A DNA stretch of 64,000 bases from Azolla caroliniana (taxonomy: Eukaryota; Polypodiophyta), in contig JBHGNT010000021.1 in assembly GCA_043228905.1 (NCBI GenBank), positions 12,462,001 through 12,526,000 of the forward strand. The letters run 5' to 3'. The notes below the pieces were generated by a model that was not told the origin of the DNA, did not search any database, and saw only the letters and a program-made list of their open reading frames with translations. The position numbers were made by a program, and so were the translations under genes. Shown here one piece after another: positions 33,968 to 43,599 of the stretch; the stretch's first letter is position 1; each line of letters opens with the position of its first letter.

Positions 33968-34336
33968 GTGTGGCTCCATACTAAGCTCCCATGGCTGCCT
34001 CCCTCAGATTGTGAGACTCATGGAAGCTTTGTGGAGGAGTCGGGCCCGGGTCGGTGCGATGCTGCCCCATCTGCACTCAAAGAAGAAGGCCGCCCCATTT
34101 GTAGGATTGCCTTGGCGGGGCAGGGAGATGGCCATGGGGCCTGCTTCTTGGCCAGTACCGCCCTCATGCTCTGCAACTTCGCCATTCTTTCTTCTTCTTC
34201 TTCCCGCACCGATCCGGAGAAGCAACCCATTCCTTCTACTAACAATGGTGGGTGGCTTAAATATGTGATTTGGTCCATAGAACGTAATATTCGTGTTCGT
34301 GCAAGCATTCAAACGTTTGGAAACGAACATGTTTGA
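33968..34336. other. GC-richer island with overlapping ORFs on both strands, unassigned
   Basis: About 330 bp is noticeably more GC-rich than its surroundings and open in four frames (plus 33968-34336 and 34011-34268; minus 34330-34004 and 34308-34018). This pattern follows from composition, and none of the translations has a recognisable domain. It may be a fragment of an unrecognised gene or element. Confidence 0.3.
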
Positions 34337-34400
34337 AATGGGAAAAATATGTACTCCTTTTTTTTCATTTTTTTCATTTATTATTATTACAATTCAAATT

Positions 34401-34655
34401 GCCCTAGTGGTAAGGAGTCATGCTATTGCTGTCTATGTCTTGGGTTTGATTCCCAATTTCCTCATCTCTTTCTCTCTCTCTCATTAGTACCATGTCATAG
34501 CAAAATTTTATGTTAGTGTTATAATAGTTTTTTTCTTTTATTTTTATTATTATTAGAACTAAGCACAACCTAGTGGTAAGTTGTTGTGCTACTATTACTT
34601 GTGTTTTGGGCTCAATTCCCAACTTTCTCATATCCTCTTGTTAGTGTCATGTAGC
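34401..34655 (+). repeat. Two tRNA-like (SINE-type) heads in tandem
   Basis: 34401-34460 has CCCTAGTGGTAAGG (A-box-like) and TGGGTTTGATTCCC (B-box-like). 34567-34620 repeats the pattern (CCTAGTGGTAAG, GGGCTCAATTCCC) about 167 bp later. Both are followed by a CT-rich tail and a CATTAGTACC/TGTTAGTGTC motif. Likely a duplicated tRNA-derived SINE relic; these are not functional tRNA genes, because no full cloverleaf is apparent. Confidence 0.5.
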
Positions 34656-34746
34656 CTTTTTTGTTATTAATCGTTCGGTTGTAGCAAGGAGTGTGGGCGA
34701 CTTTGTGATATGGTAGATAATGTAATAGAAAAAGAAGAGATTCTAA

Positions 34747-34748
<2 letters not shown>

Positions 34749-34796
<48 letters not shown>

Positions 34797-34948
34797 ATGG
34801 ATTTTAGTGAAATGTGTATGAAACGGTAGTGAGAGGTATAGGGGAGGGAGAGAGAGATAGAGATAGAGAACTATGGATTTTAGTGAAATGTGTATAAAAA
34901 GGTACTGAGAGGTATAGGGGAGGGGGAAGGGAGAAGGGAGAAAAAAGG

Positions 34949-34996
<48 letters not shown>

Positions 34997-35036
34997 GATT
35001 TTAGTGAAATATAAGGGAATGATAGGGGGGTATAGA
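34749..35036 (+). repeat. GA microsatellites alternating with a ~48-bp unit, three copies
   Basis: Two GA runs (34749-34793 and 34951-34993) alternate with a unit starting ATTTTAGTGAAAT (34795-34844, 34871-34920, and 34994-35036 more diverged). The block lies just past the 3' end of the Penelope-like element and may be its terminal repeat region. Confidence 0.7.
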
Positions 35037-35149
35037 TAGGAGGGAAGGGGAAAAGGGAGATGTGTGTGATTAGTAAATAGTAGTAAGGGGGAAGGAGAGA
35101 GGAACAAGGAAGGGGGATAGATTAAATGAAGGGTGAGAAAATATGTTTA

Positions 35150-37110
35150 GGGGGGGGGGTCTAGGATGTTTTTAGTCTTGACTAGAAAAGAGTGAAGGTT
35201 TTTGGATTTTGTCCAACAAATAATGGGTTTACGGATATGTTATAGTTGGGGATCTAATTGGATATTAGAGTGTAGGCTAGTGAGCATTTCTTTGATAATT
35301 AGTGTGGGGGTATGGCGAGTATATCTAAGTTTAAAGATAGTGGGTGGGGTGGTTTTGTTAGTTTTTTCTTTGAAGAGGAGAGTGTGTCTAAGGGAGTAAG
35401 GGTGTTTTCTAAAGTTCTTTAGAATAAAACGCGTGAGATAACCTTGGGCCCTAAGTCTCGTAAAGAACTTCTTTTGCATATTTTAATAATCTAGGGATGT
35501 GCTTTCTCTAACCATATATCTTTTTAATTCATTCGAAACGAAACTATTTTTAACATGGAGATTGGAGGAATAAGGGATGTATTGATATGTATTAAGTGTT
35601 TTTTGAAAGCAATTAAAAGTGAATCTATTATTATCTAAGTTAATCCACAAGTCTAAAAAGGGTAGTTTCGTGTAAGAAGTATGTATGGTTAGTTTGATAG
35701 AGTTTTGAGTAGTGTTACTATAGAAGTTTAGGTATTCGAAAAGTTGGGGTTTAGTACCAGTCCAGACGCCAAAGGCATCATCAATATACCTAGTGAAATA
35801 GAAAAAGTGGGGTGATGGATTGGAATTTTCTAGATATGAGAAGAAGAGACATACGTAGACAACGGAAAAATTACTGCCCATGGCTGTTCCTTTTACCTGT
35901 TAATAAATTTGGTTGTTGAATTTTAGGAAGTGGTATTCTAAAGTGAGGGCATTAAGGGTATAAATCAAATTAGTTTTTTGGTTCGAAAAGTGGGGGGAAA
36001 TAAGATTTTTTAGGGCTAAGAGTCCTAGTTTTGGTGGGATGCTAGGGTAGAGTGATTCAACATCAAAAGAGAAAATGAAGCTATTGGGTGGTGTTATACA
36101 AGGGAATGGGAATCCCTAAGATATTGTTTTTAACATAGAAGTATAGGGAGGAGTTGGTGGTGAAGCCATTTAGACGTTTGTTCAAATAATGAACCATTAT
36201 ATGAGCAAATTGGTCTATAGCTAACAGGGGTTTTATGTACTTTTGGTAGGAAGTACATATTAGGTACTGAGTAACCTTTAGGAGGTTTGTCTAGGATAAA
36301 TTGTATTTCTATGAGAGACAAGATATTAAGGTTACGGTTGACTATGTCATGTAGTCGACTTAAAAGTTCTTCTAATGGGAGACTATTAACTTTTTTATAT
36401 GTAGTGATGTCGGATAAATGGTCTAGGGCTTTATCTAGGTATGTTTTTTTATCAAGGACACAAACTCCAATGTTTTTGTTCGTTGGTAGGATGATTATTT
36501 GTTTGTTTTTTTCTAAGGCTGGTTAGTGCTATTTGGAGGTGTAGTGGTATTTTGGTATTAGGTAGTATATTATTATGGAGGTTTGTGGAGAGAGAGATAT
36601 TGTGTTTATGGAGTATAGACTCTAATGGTGGATACTTAGTAGGAGGGTTGCAATTCGGGTTGGGTAGTTTGAAGGGATTAGAGGGGGGAGAGTTGAAGTC
36701 TTTAAAGAAATGTTTAAGTCTCAAGGATCTACAGAAGTTTTGGTATTCTTGGAGAATGGATTGATTAGTAGGTGGGGGGCTAGGGGTATAAACTTAAGTC
36801 CTAGGTTTAAAAGCTTGATTTCTAATTTACTAAGGGCGTAATTTGAAAGATTATGAATTTTGCTTTTTAAGACGGGAGTCGTGTCTATGGTGGGAGTAAG
36901 TAGTTTCCAAAACTTGTATCTAAGCCTTTTAGTGCGTGATTTAGTGTAAGGGGAGAAGGGGAAATGAGAGTTTTTTCTACCTAGCCACATGTACATATCA
37001 CACGTTAAAGGGGGCCTATCTAGTATGTAAAAGAGACGTTTGCACGGGTGTAAGGCGTGCTTAAACTGTTTACTAATTCGTTTAGCACGCCTCGCTACAC
37101 GTTTTTTGGT
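35150..37110 (-). pseudogene. Penelope-type reverse transcriptase (YIDD), broken
   Basis: The reading is spread over minus-strand segments at about 37110-36721, 36724-36452, 36480-36110, 36110-35483 and 35479-35150. Breaks are a stop after the N-terminal segment (about 36720), a frame change around 36500-36450, a TAA at 35900-35902 directly before the QVKGTAMGS motif, and a stop near 35481. A basic stretch (KKRVARRAKRISKQFKHALH) precedes the RT. RT motifs 1-5 with YIDD are otherwise well kept. It would copy RNA by target-primed reverse transcription; without an endonuclease, free 3' ends such as chromosome ends are the likely primers (known for the family, inferred here). Confidence 0.82.
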
Positions 37111-38464
37111 TTAGATGTATAAGATGGAGTTTTAGTTATGGGGTGATGGGGGGGTTTGTAAGAGTTGTGTGGGTTTGATTTATTATATGGGTGGGTGGTA
37201 GGGGCCGATAAGTTAAAATTAGGAAAAAGGGGAGGGGTGTTAGATGTAAATAGGGAGGGGTTCTTATTCAAATTATGTGAAAATAAGGGGGGGGGTGGCA
37301 TGTGTGGAATTATTAAGAATGGAGAGGGCGGTATGGGAGGAGTGTGTGAAAATATTGGGGGATGTTGGGGCTATATTAGAGATTGGGGGAGGGGTAAGAC
37401 CAGAATTATACAAAGTTTTGGGGGGAAATTTAGGGTGAGGATCATTACAAAAAGGGGGCATGGGGTTAAATAGGGAAATATTCGAAAGTAACGGGGGGGT
37501 ATACAAAGAATTAGTAGAAAGTGTGGGGGGAGGGTTTTGAGAGTGAGTGGGGTATGGGTGCGGTGCAGTGGCCATGAATAAGGAAAGGGTGTTGGGGTCT
37601 TGGTGTGGAAAAGGGATGGGATGTGTTGTTGCCCCAACGTAGGAGGAGGGAAAGAAAATTGAGGGGGAAAGGAGGGATGAGAGGTCTCGAGGGGTTGAGT
37701 ATACAGAGGAGGGCTGAGTATACAGAAAATTGAGGGGGAAAGGAGGGCTGAGGAGCTGAGGAGGGAGGTGAGAATGGGGGAGATGGACTCTATTGTAATC
37801 AAATGCATGACCGGAGGCCAGAACATCGTTGTAGCCTGCTTGTGCATTAATCCCATCGAATTGTTGCTGGTTGTGTTGGGCCTACGAGAATCGAGGAGGT
37901 GCGGCCGATGAGTGGAGGCTATGGATCAGAGATGAAGGTGCTCAGTGTGCGGCATGTGGCCAAGCATGCGTATAATGGTCGATGTCTGTTGCCGCCGAAA
38001 AGTGATGATGGTGGTCGTTGATGGAGATCATGTGGTGGATGATTATAGTGGTTCATGTCTCTATTGCCGCCGGAAAGTGATGATGGAGGTTGTTGATGGA
38101 GATCTTGTGGTGGATGATGCGAAGGACTTGTACGAAGGGAAGCATGAGTGGTAAAGTTGGAGTTCGGGTTATGGTGAGGGTAGGCCGAGTTTGTGTTCGG
38201 GCCTACTGAAAGCTCGTTGGATCTGTAGAAAAGTACTTTTGGGTTTCGATGGTTGAGGTTGTGAGGATATGGGTTCATGCTAACTTCATTATTATTTATG
38301 TTGCAGATGAATTGAGGATGGTTGCAGTGGTTGGATGATCCGCGGTGAATTTGTGGTGGAGGAGGCTTCGGGTTTGTTGTTCGAGGCCAAGGGTTAGGGT
38401 TTGTGTTAGTGTTAGTTTTTAGGTTGGGAATTGTTTTAGAGTTAGGGTTAGGGTTTGTTCTCAA
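37095..38464 (-). pseudogene. Pro/Asn/Thr-rich N-terminal region of the Penelope element
   Basis: Overlapping minus-strand ORFs (38464-37919, 37856-37371, 37575-37273, 37301-37095) encode low-complexity Pro-, Asn-, His- and Thr-rich sequence. The plus strand is very G-rich with many GGGG runs. Frames are interrupted at several points, so it is uncertain whether a single protein was ever encoded. Its position just upstream of the RT suggests the N-terminal extension seen in large Penelope elements. Confidence 0.45.
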
Positions 38465-38477
38465 GTTAGGGTTTATG
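38391..38477 (+). repeat. Interstitial telomere-like repeats
   Basis: The plus strand has GGGTTAGGGTTTG at 38391-38403, AGTTAGGGTTAGGGTTTG at 38440-38457 and AGTTAGGGTTTATG at 38464-38477, with degenerate GTTAG/TTTAGG units between. They resemble plant telomere repeat (TTTAGGG) and the TTAGGG variant. On the minus strand they fall inside the Asn-Pro-rich ORF. Confidence 0.65.
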
Positions 38478-38491
38478 TGCTGAGCTGTATA

Positions 38492-38857
38492 CTAAAATTT
38501 GTTATATTGATCTTTCTCAAAACTATCGACAACTTTCTTCATATCCTCTTCAATATCATCATCTGATTCCATATCTATATCTATCTCTCTAATATGGTGC
38601 TTACTTGTGCTTTGAGTGTTGTCATTTATTGATTGGGCTTTATCTTTTCTTTGCATAACAGCTACCTTAAAGGCTTCCCTATAAGTGAATGAGAGAGCTA
38701 TAGTATTACATTCTTTTAGAATATTAATTGCTAACTCTTCTTGGAAAATTTCAAGTTGTTTGCTAAATGAGTTTGGGTTTGAATCGGGTTCCTCTACTTC
38801 GTCAAAACAAACAAGGGCTTTTAGGAGATTAGCAATTTTGAGTATATCCGATCGCAC
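38492..38857 (-). pseudogene. Acidic ORF upstream of the Penelope RT
   Basis: 121 codons on the minus strand encode an acidic, helix-rich protein (LLKALVCFDEVEEPDSNP, then ALSFTYREAFKVAV and IDIDMESDDDIEEDMKKVV). The frame is open upstream beyond the first Met. No domain is recognised. The strand and place suggest an ORF1-like product of the Penelope element, but it could be an unrelated fragment. Confidence 0.4.
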
Positions 38858-39097
38858 AGTTATAGGAAAGTCATCTACTGTTTTTGTGTAGTAATGGACA
38901 AGACTATCTAAATGCTTAACATATGTAGTAGTGAGATCTTTACTATATTGTGTTGTGATGGAAGTAAACTCTAGTTGTAGGCTTTTATTGATATCTTCCT
39001 ACTCAATAATTAGTCTAGGGGGATGGATTCTCAAGCTATGAGGGGCTATATTATGAGAATTTAGGTTTGACATATGAGTGTATGTTTTTTTAGCTTT

Positions 39098-39331
39098 TTA
39101 TGCTTTTCGATAGAGGTTTTTAAACTCTGTGATTATCCTACACTTGTAATCTTCAAAGTGTTGGGAAATTAGCGGTGATTCCGTGGAGATTACCTGGGTA
39201 CTAGTAGTTTTTGGAGGGGTCAGAGTAGTTGAAACTATTGGAGCTCGTGGTCTTTTAGTTGGACGTTTGTTGGCGCTTCTAGGTTTCGTAGGAGTGGGTG
39301 TAGTGGAAGTAGCCGCCGCAAAAGTCATCAT
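39098..39331 (-). pseudogene. Basic Thr/Pro/Lys-rich ORF, possible ORF1 start
   Basis: 77 codons with a KRPTKRPRAP stretch that could be a nuclear-localisation signal, followed by ISQHFEDYKCRIITEFKNLY. It ends at TAG near 39098. Together with the acidic ORF 240 bp downstream it may be the broken ORF1 of the Penelope element. No homologue is recognised. Confidence 0.35.
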
Positions 39332-39429
39332 CTGTTGTGGAGGGAACTCAACATTGTATGGTGATTCGATGTGAGTCGAAGTATCACTATTATGGGTTCC
39401 AAACTCCGATGATTCAATGTCTATAGTTC

Positions 39430-41670
39430 ATACTCATTTTTTTGTAAAGTTCTAAAGTGAGGATGATAGAGATGTCTTGATTTGCATCCCAAAAGTATGC
39501 ATGTGATACAACGCAAATATTGCAACCATACTTATGTTGGTGGTTCACAATGGATTAGAGTCCACTTATTGGGATTGAGAATGAACCGATATATAATATA
39601 GACCCTAGTCAATCCAATCGAACTTGTCAATCCACTCCAACTTTGAGATGATTTACTATACACATTTGATTGAATCATTCTCGAATGCGAATGCACGTAT
39701 GATACGTATGGTTCATTCTATGATTTGGTCTTAATCACAATTAGTGCTGCTATTAGGAATTAACATTCCTAATCATATGGCTTGTTATTAATCCACCCAC
39801 TTGGCACACTTACATTTATGTCTCCTTTTTTTGTCACTTCTTTACGATCTTTGATCCCATGCTTGTTGGGCAAAACAAAACATTCTTCTCACTTCCATCG
39901 CATGCGGTTCTCTCTCTGCCCAATGACAATCTTTCCCTTCTCAACACTTTGTTAGCTTGTTTATGTCTCCCGGATTTCTGGTCATTGATCTACATATGTC
40001 AATCAATGTGTTCTCAATACATGTACTCTCGCCTCGAAAACAAATGAATGTACCTATCACTCAAGTAGTTGTCTTACAATAGACACATGGCTCGATGTTG
40101 GTAGTGTAGGCTTTATATACAACTTTTGTATATGTGCTCACATCTTGGCTTCTAAGTAATTGACTTTGCACAATATATTATGGAGCCAACATGTTGGTTT
40201 ACATGCAATCAACTTCACACTCTTCGATGAATCTAGTCCCTCTCTCATTAGTTTACTATTGAGATCGTATTCCTATGCATTCTTTCTTTTTCTCTTTCAC
40301 ACTTTGCGCAACTAAAATTGACCATTCGATCCACTATATTTTACCATAATAATCTAGTGATTTAATATTTGCTAGTGCAAACAAGATTCAATTACAAAAC
40401 AAACCTTGTGTACAACTCTAGCGCAAATTGATTGTGAGCACATGTCAAACTACATGTGCAAGATTATCATGGTATTGACCCTACCTCCTATGTATCATAT
40501 GGTATAAAGAGGAGCTTTCCCATTGTTTCCTCTAATTTGAAAAGTTTTCATGATTGGGCTACAACTTGCTCCTAGAAACACTATTATAATTGACATATAA
40601 GTGAACAATATTATCAACCCAAATCTTCTATCACTATAGCTTTGATAACACTTTGATACTCATAGAGAGGATATGTATGGTCATTAAATTTACAAAGTCA
40701 TCAATTGCAAAACCTTTCTCTTAATTGCAACATATTGTTTTGAGGATCCATGTGTGCTCAATGCTTATGTGATGGTTTGTGTTATTCTCATCATACATGT
40801 TCCCACACTTTCTCATGGAGGAATGCTTGATAATTATATGAGGAAAAGTCTTAAATGCGTCCAAAACCTATTCAACTTCATTTTCATTGTGATAGAGCAC
40901 TTGCATCAAACTTGTTCTCATCAAGGAAACATGTTATTATATAATCCACAAATGAAACTTGTAAGGATTTGTAACTAGTTCCAAATGGCATGTGATTTCT
41001 ATACTTTATGTCTTCTCAAATCCACCACATGTTGATCATTCACGTTCTCTTCTAAATATCTTTTAAGTTAAGTTTTTTAATGTATAGGTTTTCGTGGAAG
41101 TTAGAAAATTCTTATGCTTAAAGTTTTCTCTACCTAATATCTCTTCTATCATTCATGTATGGATCTACAATGAAAAAATAATAAGATGAGAAACTTTAAG
41201 CTAGGTAGGGAGTTCTCTCTTCTTATTCTTCTTATTCTGCTCACATGCACTTGACACATTATTTTCTATCTTATTTATTTCCATAAATGTAACAAATAAC
41301 TCTCTTTTTCTCCTTAATTATTTTATCATCATAGACACATTTGTAATGGTAGTCTTCACTTTAGGGTTCAAATCCTTACATTTAATACAAATTTTTTACA
41401 TCATATATCACTTCTCCCAACCTATGTGCTACATTTGTGTATTTGAATAATGATTTAAAAATATCCAAATTTGACAAAGTAATGTCAATAGTATGGCTTA
41501 GTTGGCAATGAAATTTAAACCAAAATAACTAAGTCAACCATCCAAAAATGACTTAGTCATTATAGTTAAAGTTGTCGAAACAACTTTAGTAATTGTTAGG
41601 TGAGAGTAATAAGTCTTGCCAAAATCAATGTCACTTGGTAAGTTATTATGGTGAGATGTGATGGACATGA
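39430..41670 (+). other. AT-rich intergenic, no gene recognised
   Basis: Only short ORFs with no recognisable domains; no repeat pair was seen by eye. Confidence 0.4.
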
Positions 41671-41684
41671 CAACAATCATGTCA

Positions 41685-42280
41685 TGATTTGAACTCTGGA
41701 CCTATTGCATTTAATCGATATGTTTTAACCAATACATCCAATATATAATCATGTTATCTTATTAGATTATTGTAGATTATCTATTCTACATGTAGGATTT
41801 TAGAAGATCCCAGAAAACTCCAGAAGCTAGAACATTCTAGAAGCTTGTGCATGCAAATGAGTCTTTGCATGGGGCTACATTTAGAGCCCATAAACATGTA
41901 TAAATACAAGGGTTCACCTTGGCCTTAGTCAAGATGAACAACACCAGTTACAGAATCATAATTAAGTTCTTGTTCTCTTGACTACTTTCTCTCTCTCTCT
42001 CTCTCTTTCTTATTATCTTGTCTATGATATCTCTCTCACTCTCTTAGTATTGAAATAAGAAAGAGAGAGAGAAACTAGTCCAGAGAACAAGAACTGAATT
42101 ATGATTCCGTGACTGGTGTTGTTCACCTTGACGAAGGCCAAGGTGAACCCCTGTATTGATACATGTTTATGGGCTCTAAATGTAGCCCCATGCAAAGACT
42201 AATTTTCATGCACAAGCTTTCTGGAAGCTTCTAAAATCCTACATGTAGAATAGATAATCTACAATAATCTAGATGTCGTG
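41685..42280. repeat. LTR-like sequence in head-to-head inverted duplication (palindrome)
   Basis: The left arm (about 41764-42050) and the reverse complement of the right arm (about 42056-42275) share GATTATTGTAGATTATCTAT, CTACATGTAGGATTTTAGAA, GGGGCTACATTTAGAGCCCA and GTTCACCTTGGCCTT in order. The left arm begins at TGTCATGATTTGAAC (about 41685), has a heat-shock-like run (GAA-TTC-GAA at 41830-41842), a TATA box TATAAATA at 41899-41906 and a CT-rich leader. That is the layout of the gypsy-A LTR, but a different family. The right arm lacks the far end. Confidence 0.8.
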
Positions 42281-42365
42281 TGGCGCGTGACACACGTGCC
42301 AAATGTCGCGATGTGCGTGTCACATAGGCGCAGACAAGCACTGGGCCTCTATCCGCTAGTGGTTA
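42275..42365 (+). repeat. Dispersed ~88-bp GC-rich repeat, copy 1
   Basis: GTGGCGCGTGACACACGTGC through TATCCGCTAGTGGTTATG. A second copy in the same orientation lies at 45600-45690. It contains short inverted TGTCAC/GTGACA motifs. Confidence 0.75.
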
Positions 42366-42479
42366 TGGAGGAGATGAATTGGTCGTTTTAGGTTTATTGT
42401 CAAGTTGTTCTTTGTTGTCAAAGACGCACCCAGACTAGAATCAGCGGTGCGGTGGATTGATGTGTAGGCGGTGGTAATG

Positions 42480-42660
42480 TGGTGGTGCACAATGTTTATC
42501 GGACGACGACGACGACGACGACAAAACGATCTTTGCCGGTGCTATTTCCCTCTTGACGAGAATTCTAGAGATAGAGTGAATGACCACACGAAATGAAATT
42601 GTAGTAGCCAAAGTGACGTACTAATGTGGTTGTGAGAGATAGATAGATAGATAGATTATA
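42480..42660 (+). repeat. GAC and GATA microsatellites
   Basis: (GAC)n at about 42500-42520 and (GATA)n at about 42637-42655. Confidence 0.85.
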
Positions 42661-42860
42661 TTATCGTCTTCGGAGGTCAAATATGACCTATGAGACCAAA
42701 AATATTACATTTCATGTGATACGTGTGAAAGTGAGTAGTGACTCTCGATGTTCAAGAACTTTACCAATGAATGGTGCAATCGAGAGTGCACATTCTAGTT
42801 GTGAGAGGAATTCATGTAAAGATTGGGCTCGGTCGAAGAGAGAGAGAGAGAGAGACGGGA
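42660..42860 (+). repeat. Dispersed repeat family R3, copy 1
   Basis: It shares with 56480-56760 and 56925-57070 the order: GTCTTC, GGCCAAA/GGTCAAA, ATGAGACCA-like, GTGTG..AGTGACTC, TTCAAGA, GGTGCAATCGAGAGTGCACA, GTGAGAGGAAT, then a GA run. No coding potential is conserved. Confidence 0.6.
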
Positions 42861-43409
42861 ATTGAGGAAGTGTTTAAGATAGATAGATACATGGATGGAA
42901 ATTCCAATTCTAGGCTTGAACCCTTGACATCAATATTGAGAAACAAGACAAGTCACCAATAAGATGAGTAGGTTTTTTAATATTAAGATGTTGATTCGAT
43001 ACATAGCTTGATTGATGCCTAGATTAATCCCCCTTCTTTCTTTCTTATATAGATGTCCCCATGCATATGATGCATGTGAGGGTGTAAGACATGCATACAA
43101 TGCATGAGATGCATGCAATGCACGATTGCCATTTGGTGCTCATGCATCACATGTGATGCATGATGACCATGTCCCTCATTCAAGCTCTAATGTATGAGCA
43201 TTTACATGTGAAAAATACAATGATGAAAGTATTAACAACTTAGCCTAATGGTAAGTCAATTGTGTTTTAACTTGGAGGTACAAGGTTGAAACCTTACTTG
43301 CACCCCTTGCTATGCACGAAAATGCTACTAGGCCTTAGGGGTTCTCATTTCATTCATATTTACAGCATGTTAACGTACGAGTGTAACCATCACCCCATTC
43401 ATTCGTGTG

Positions 43410-43563
43410 CACATTGCACCTTCTCGATTTTCACACTGTTGCCGAAAATCTTCATGACATCCACCCCCACCAAACCGCACGTCCTCCACATTGCACCTTC
43501 TCGATTTTCACACCGTTGCCAAAAATCTTCACAACATCCACCCCCACCAAACCGCACATCCTC
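43410..43563 (+). repeat. Two-copy tandem repeat, period 77 bp, recent
   Basis: CACATTGCACCTTCTCGATT starts at 43410 and 43487. The two copies differ at only a handful of positions, so this duplication is younger than the other tandem pairs in the window. Confidence 0.88.
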
Positions 43564-43599
43564 CGGTACGTGCCAAGAAAAGAATGTGAGATTTCGGCT

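Larger units (their letters stand above)
35150..39420 (-). mobile_element. Penelope-like retroelement lacking the GIY-YIG endonuclease
   Basis: Co-oriented minus-strand ORFs cover about 4.3 kb. The RT part has Penelope-specific motifs: LSNYALSKLEIKLLNLGLKF near 36860-36800, TNKN-GVCVLD near 36500-36465, FLPKVHKTP near 36250, DVESLYPSIP near 36065, GTAMGSNFS at about 35890-35864 and the catalytic RYIDDAFGVW. After the RT thumb region (PTIFKLRYTRHTP) the frame ends near 35150 without any GIY-YIG-like domain or Cys-rich linker. Upstream is a long Pro/Asn-rich, C-rich coding region and two further ORFs. Endonuclease-less Penelope elements are known from rotifers, fungi, stramenopiles and Selaginella, where they attach to telomeres. 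Element ends are approximate. Confidence 0.8.

Noticed and set aside
34011-34330. Four overlapping ORFs on both strands in a GC-richer patch
   Set aside because: Openness in many frames is explained by composition; none shows a domain, so no CDS is called.
34401-34655. Possible tRNA genes (A/B-box-like motifs)
   Set aside because: No complete cloverleaf or acceptor stem is visible and the copies sit in repeats; called SINE-like relics only.
37165-37473. Gly-rich plus-strand ORF of 102 aa
   Set aside because: It is the antisense of the C-rich Penelope ORF region; Gly content follows from the GGG runs.
38391-38477. True chromosome end or telomere cap
   Set aside because: The TTAGGG-like units are few and degenerate, with several kb of ordinary sequence on both sides; at most an interstitial remnant.
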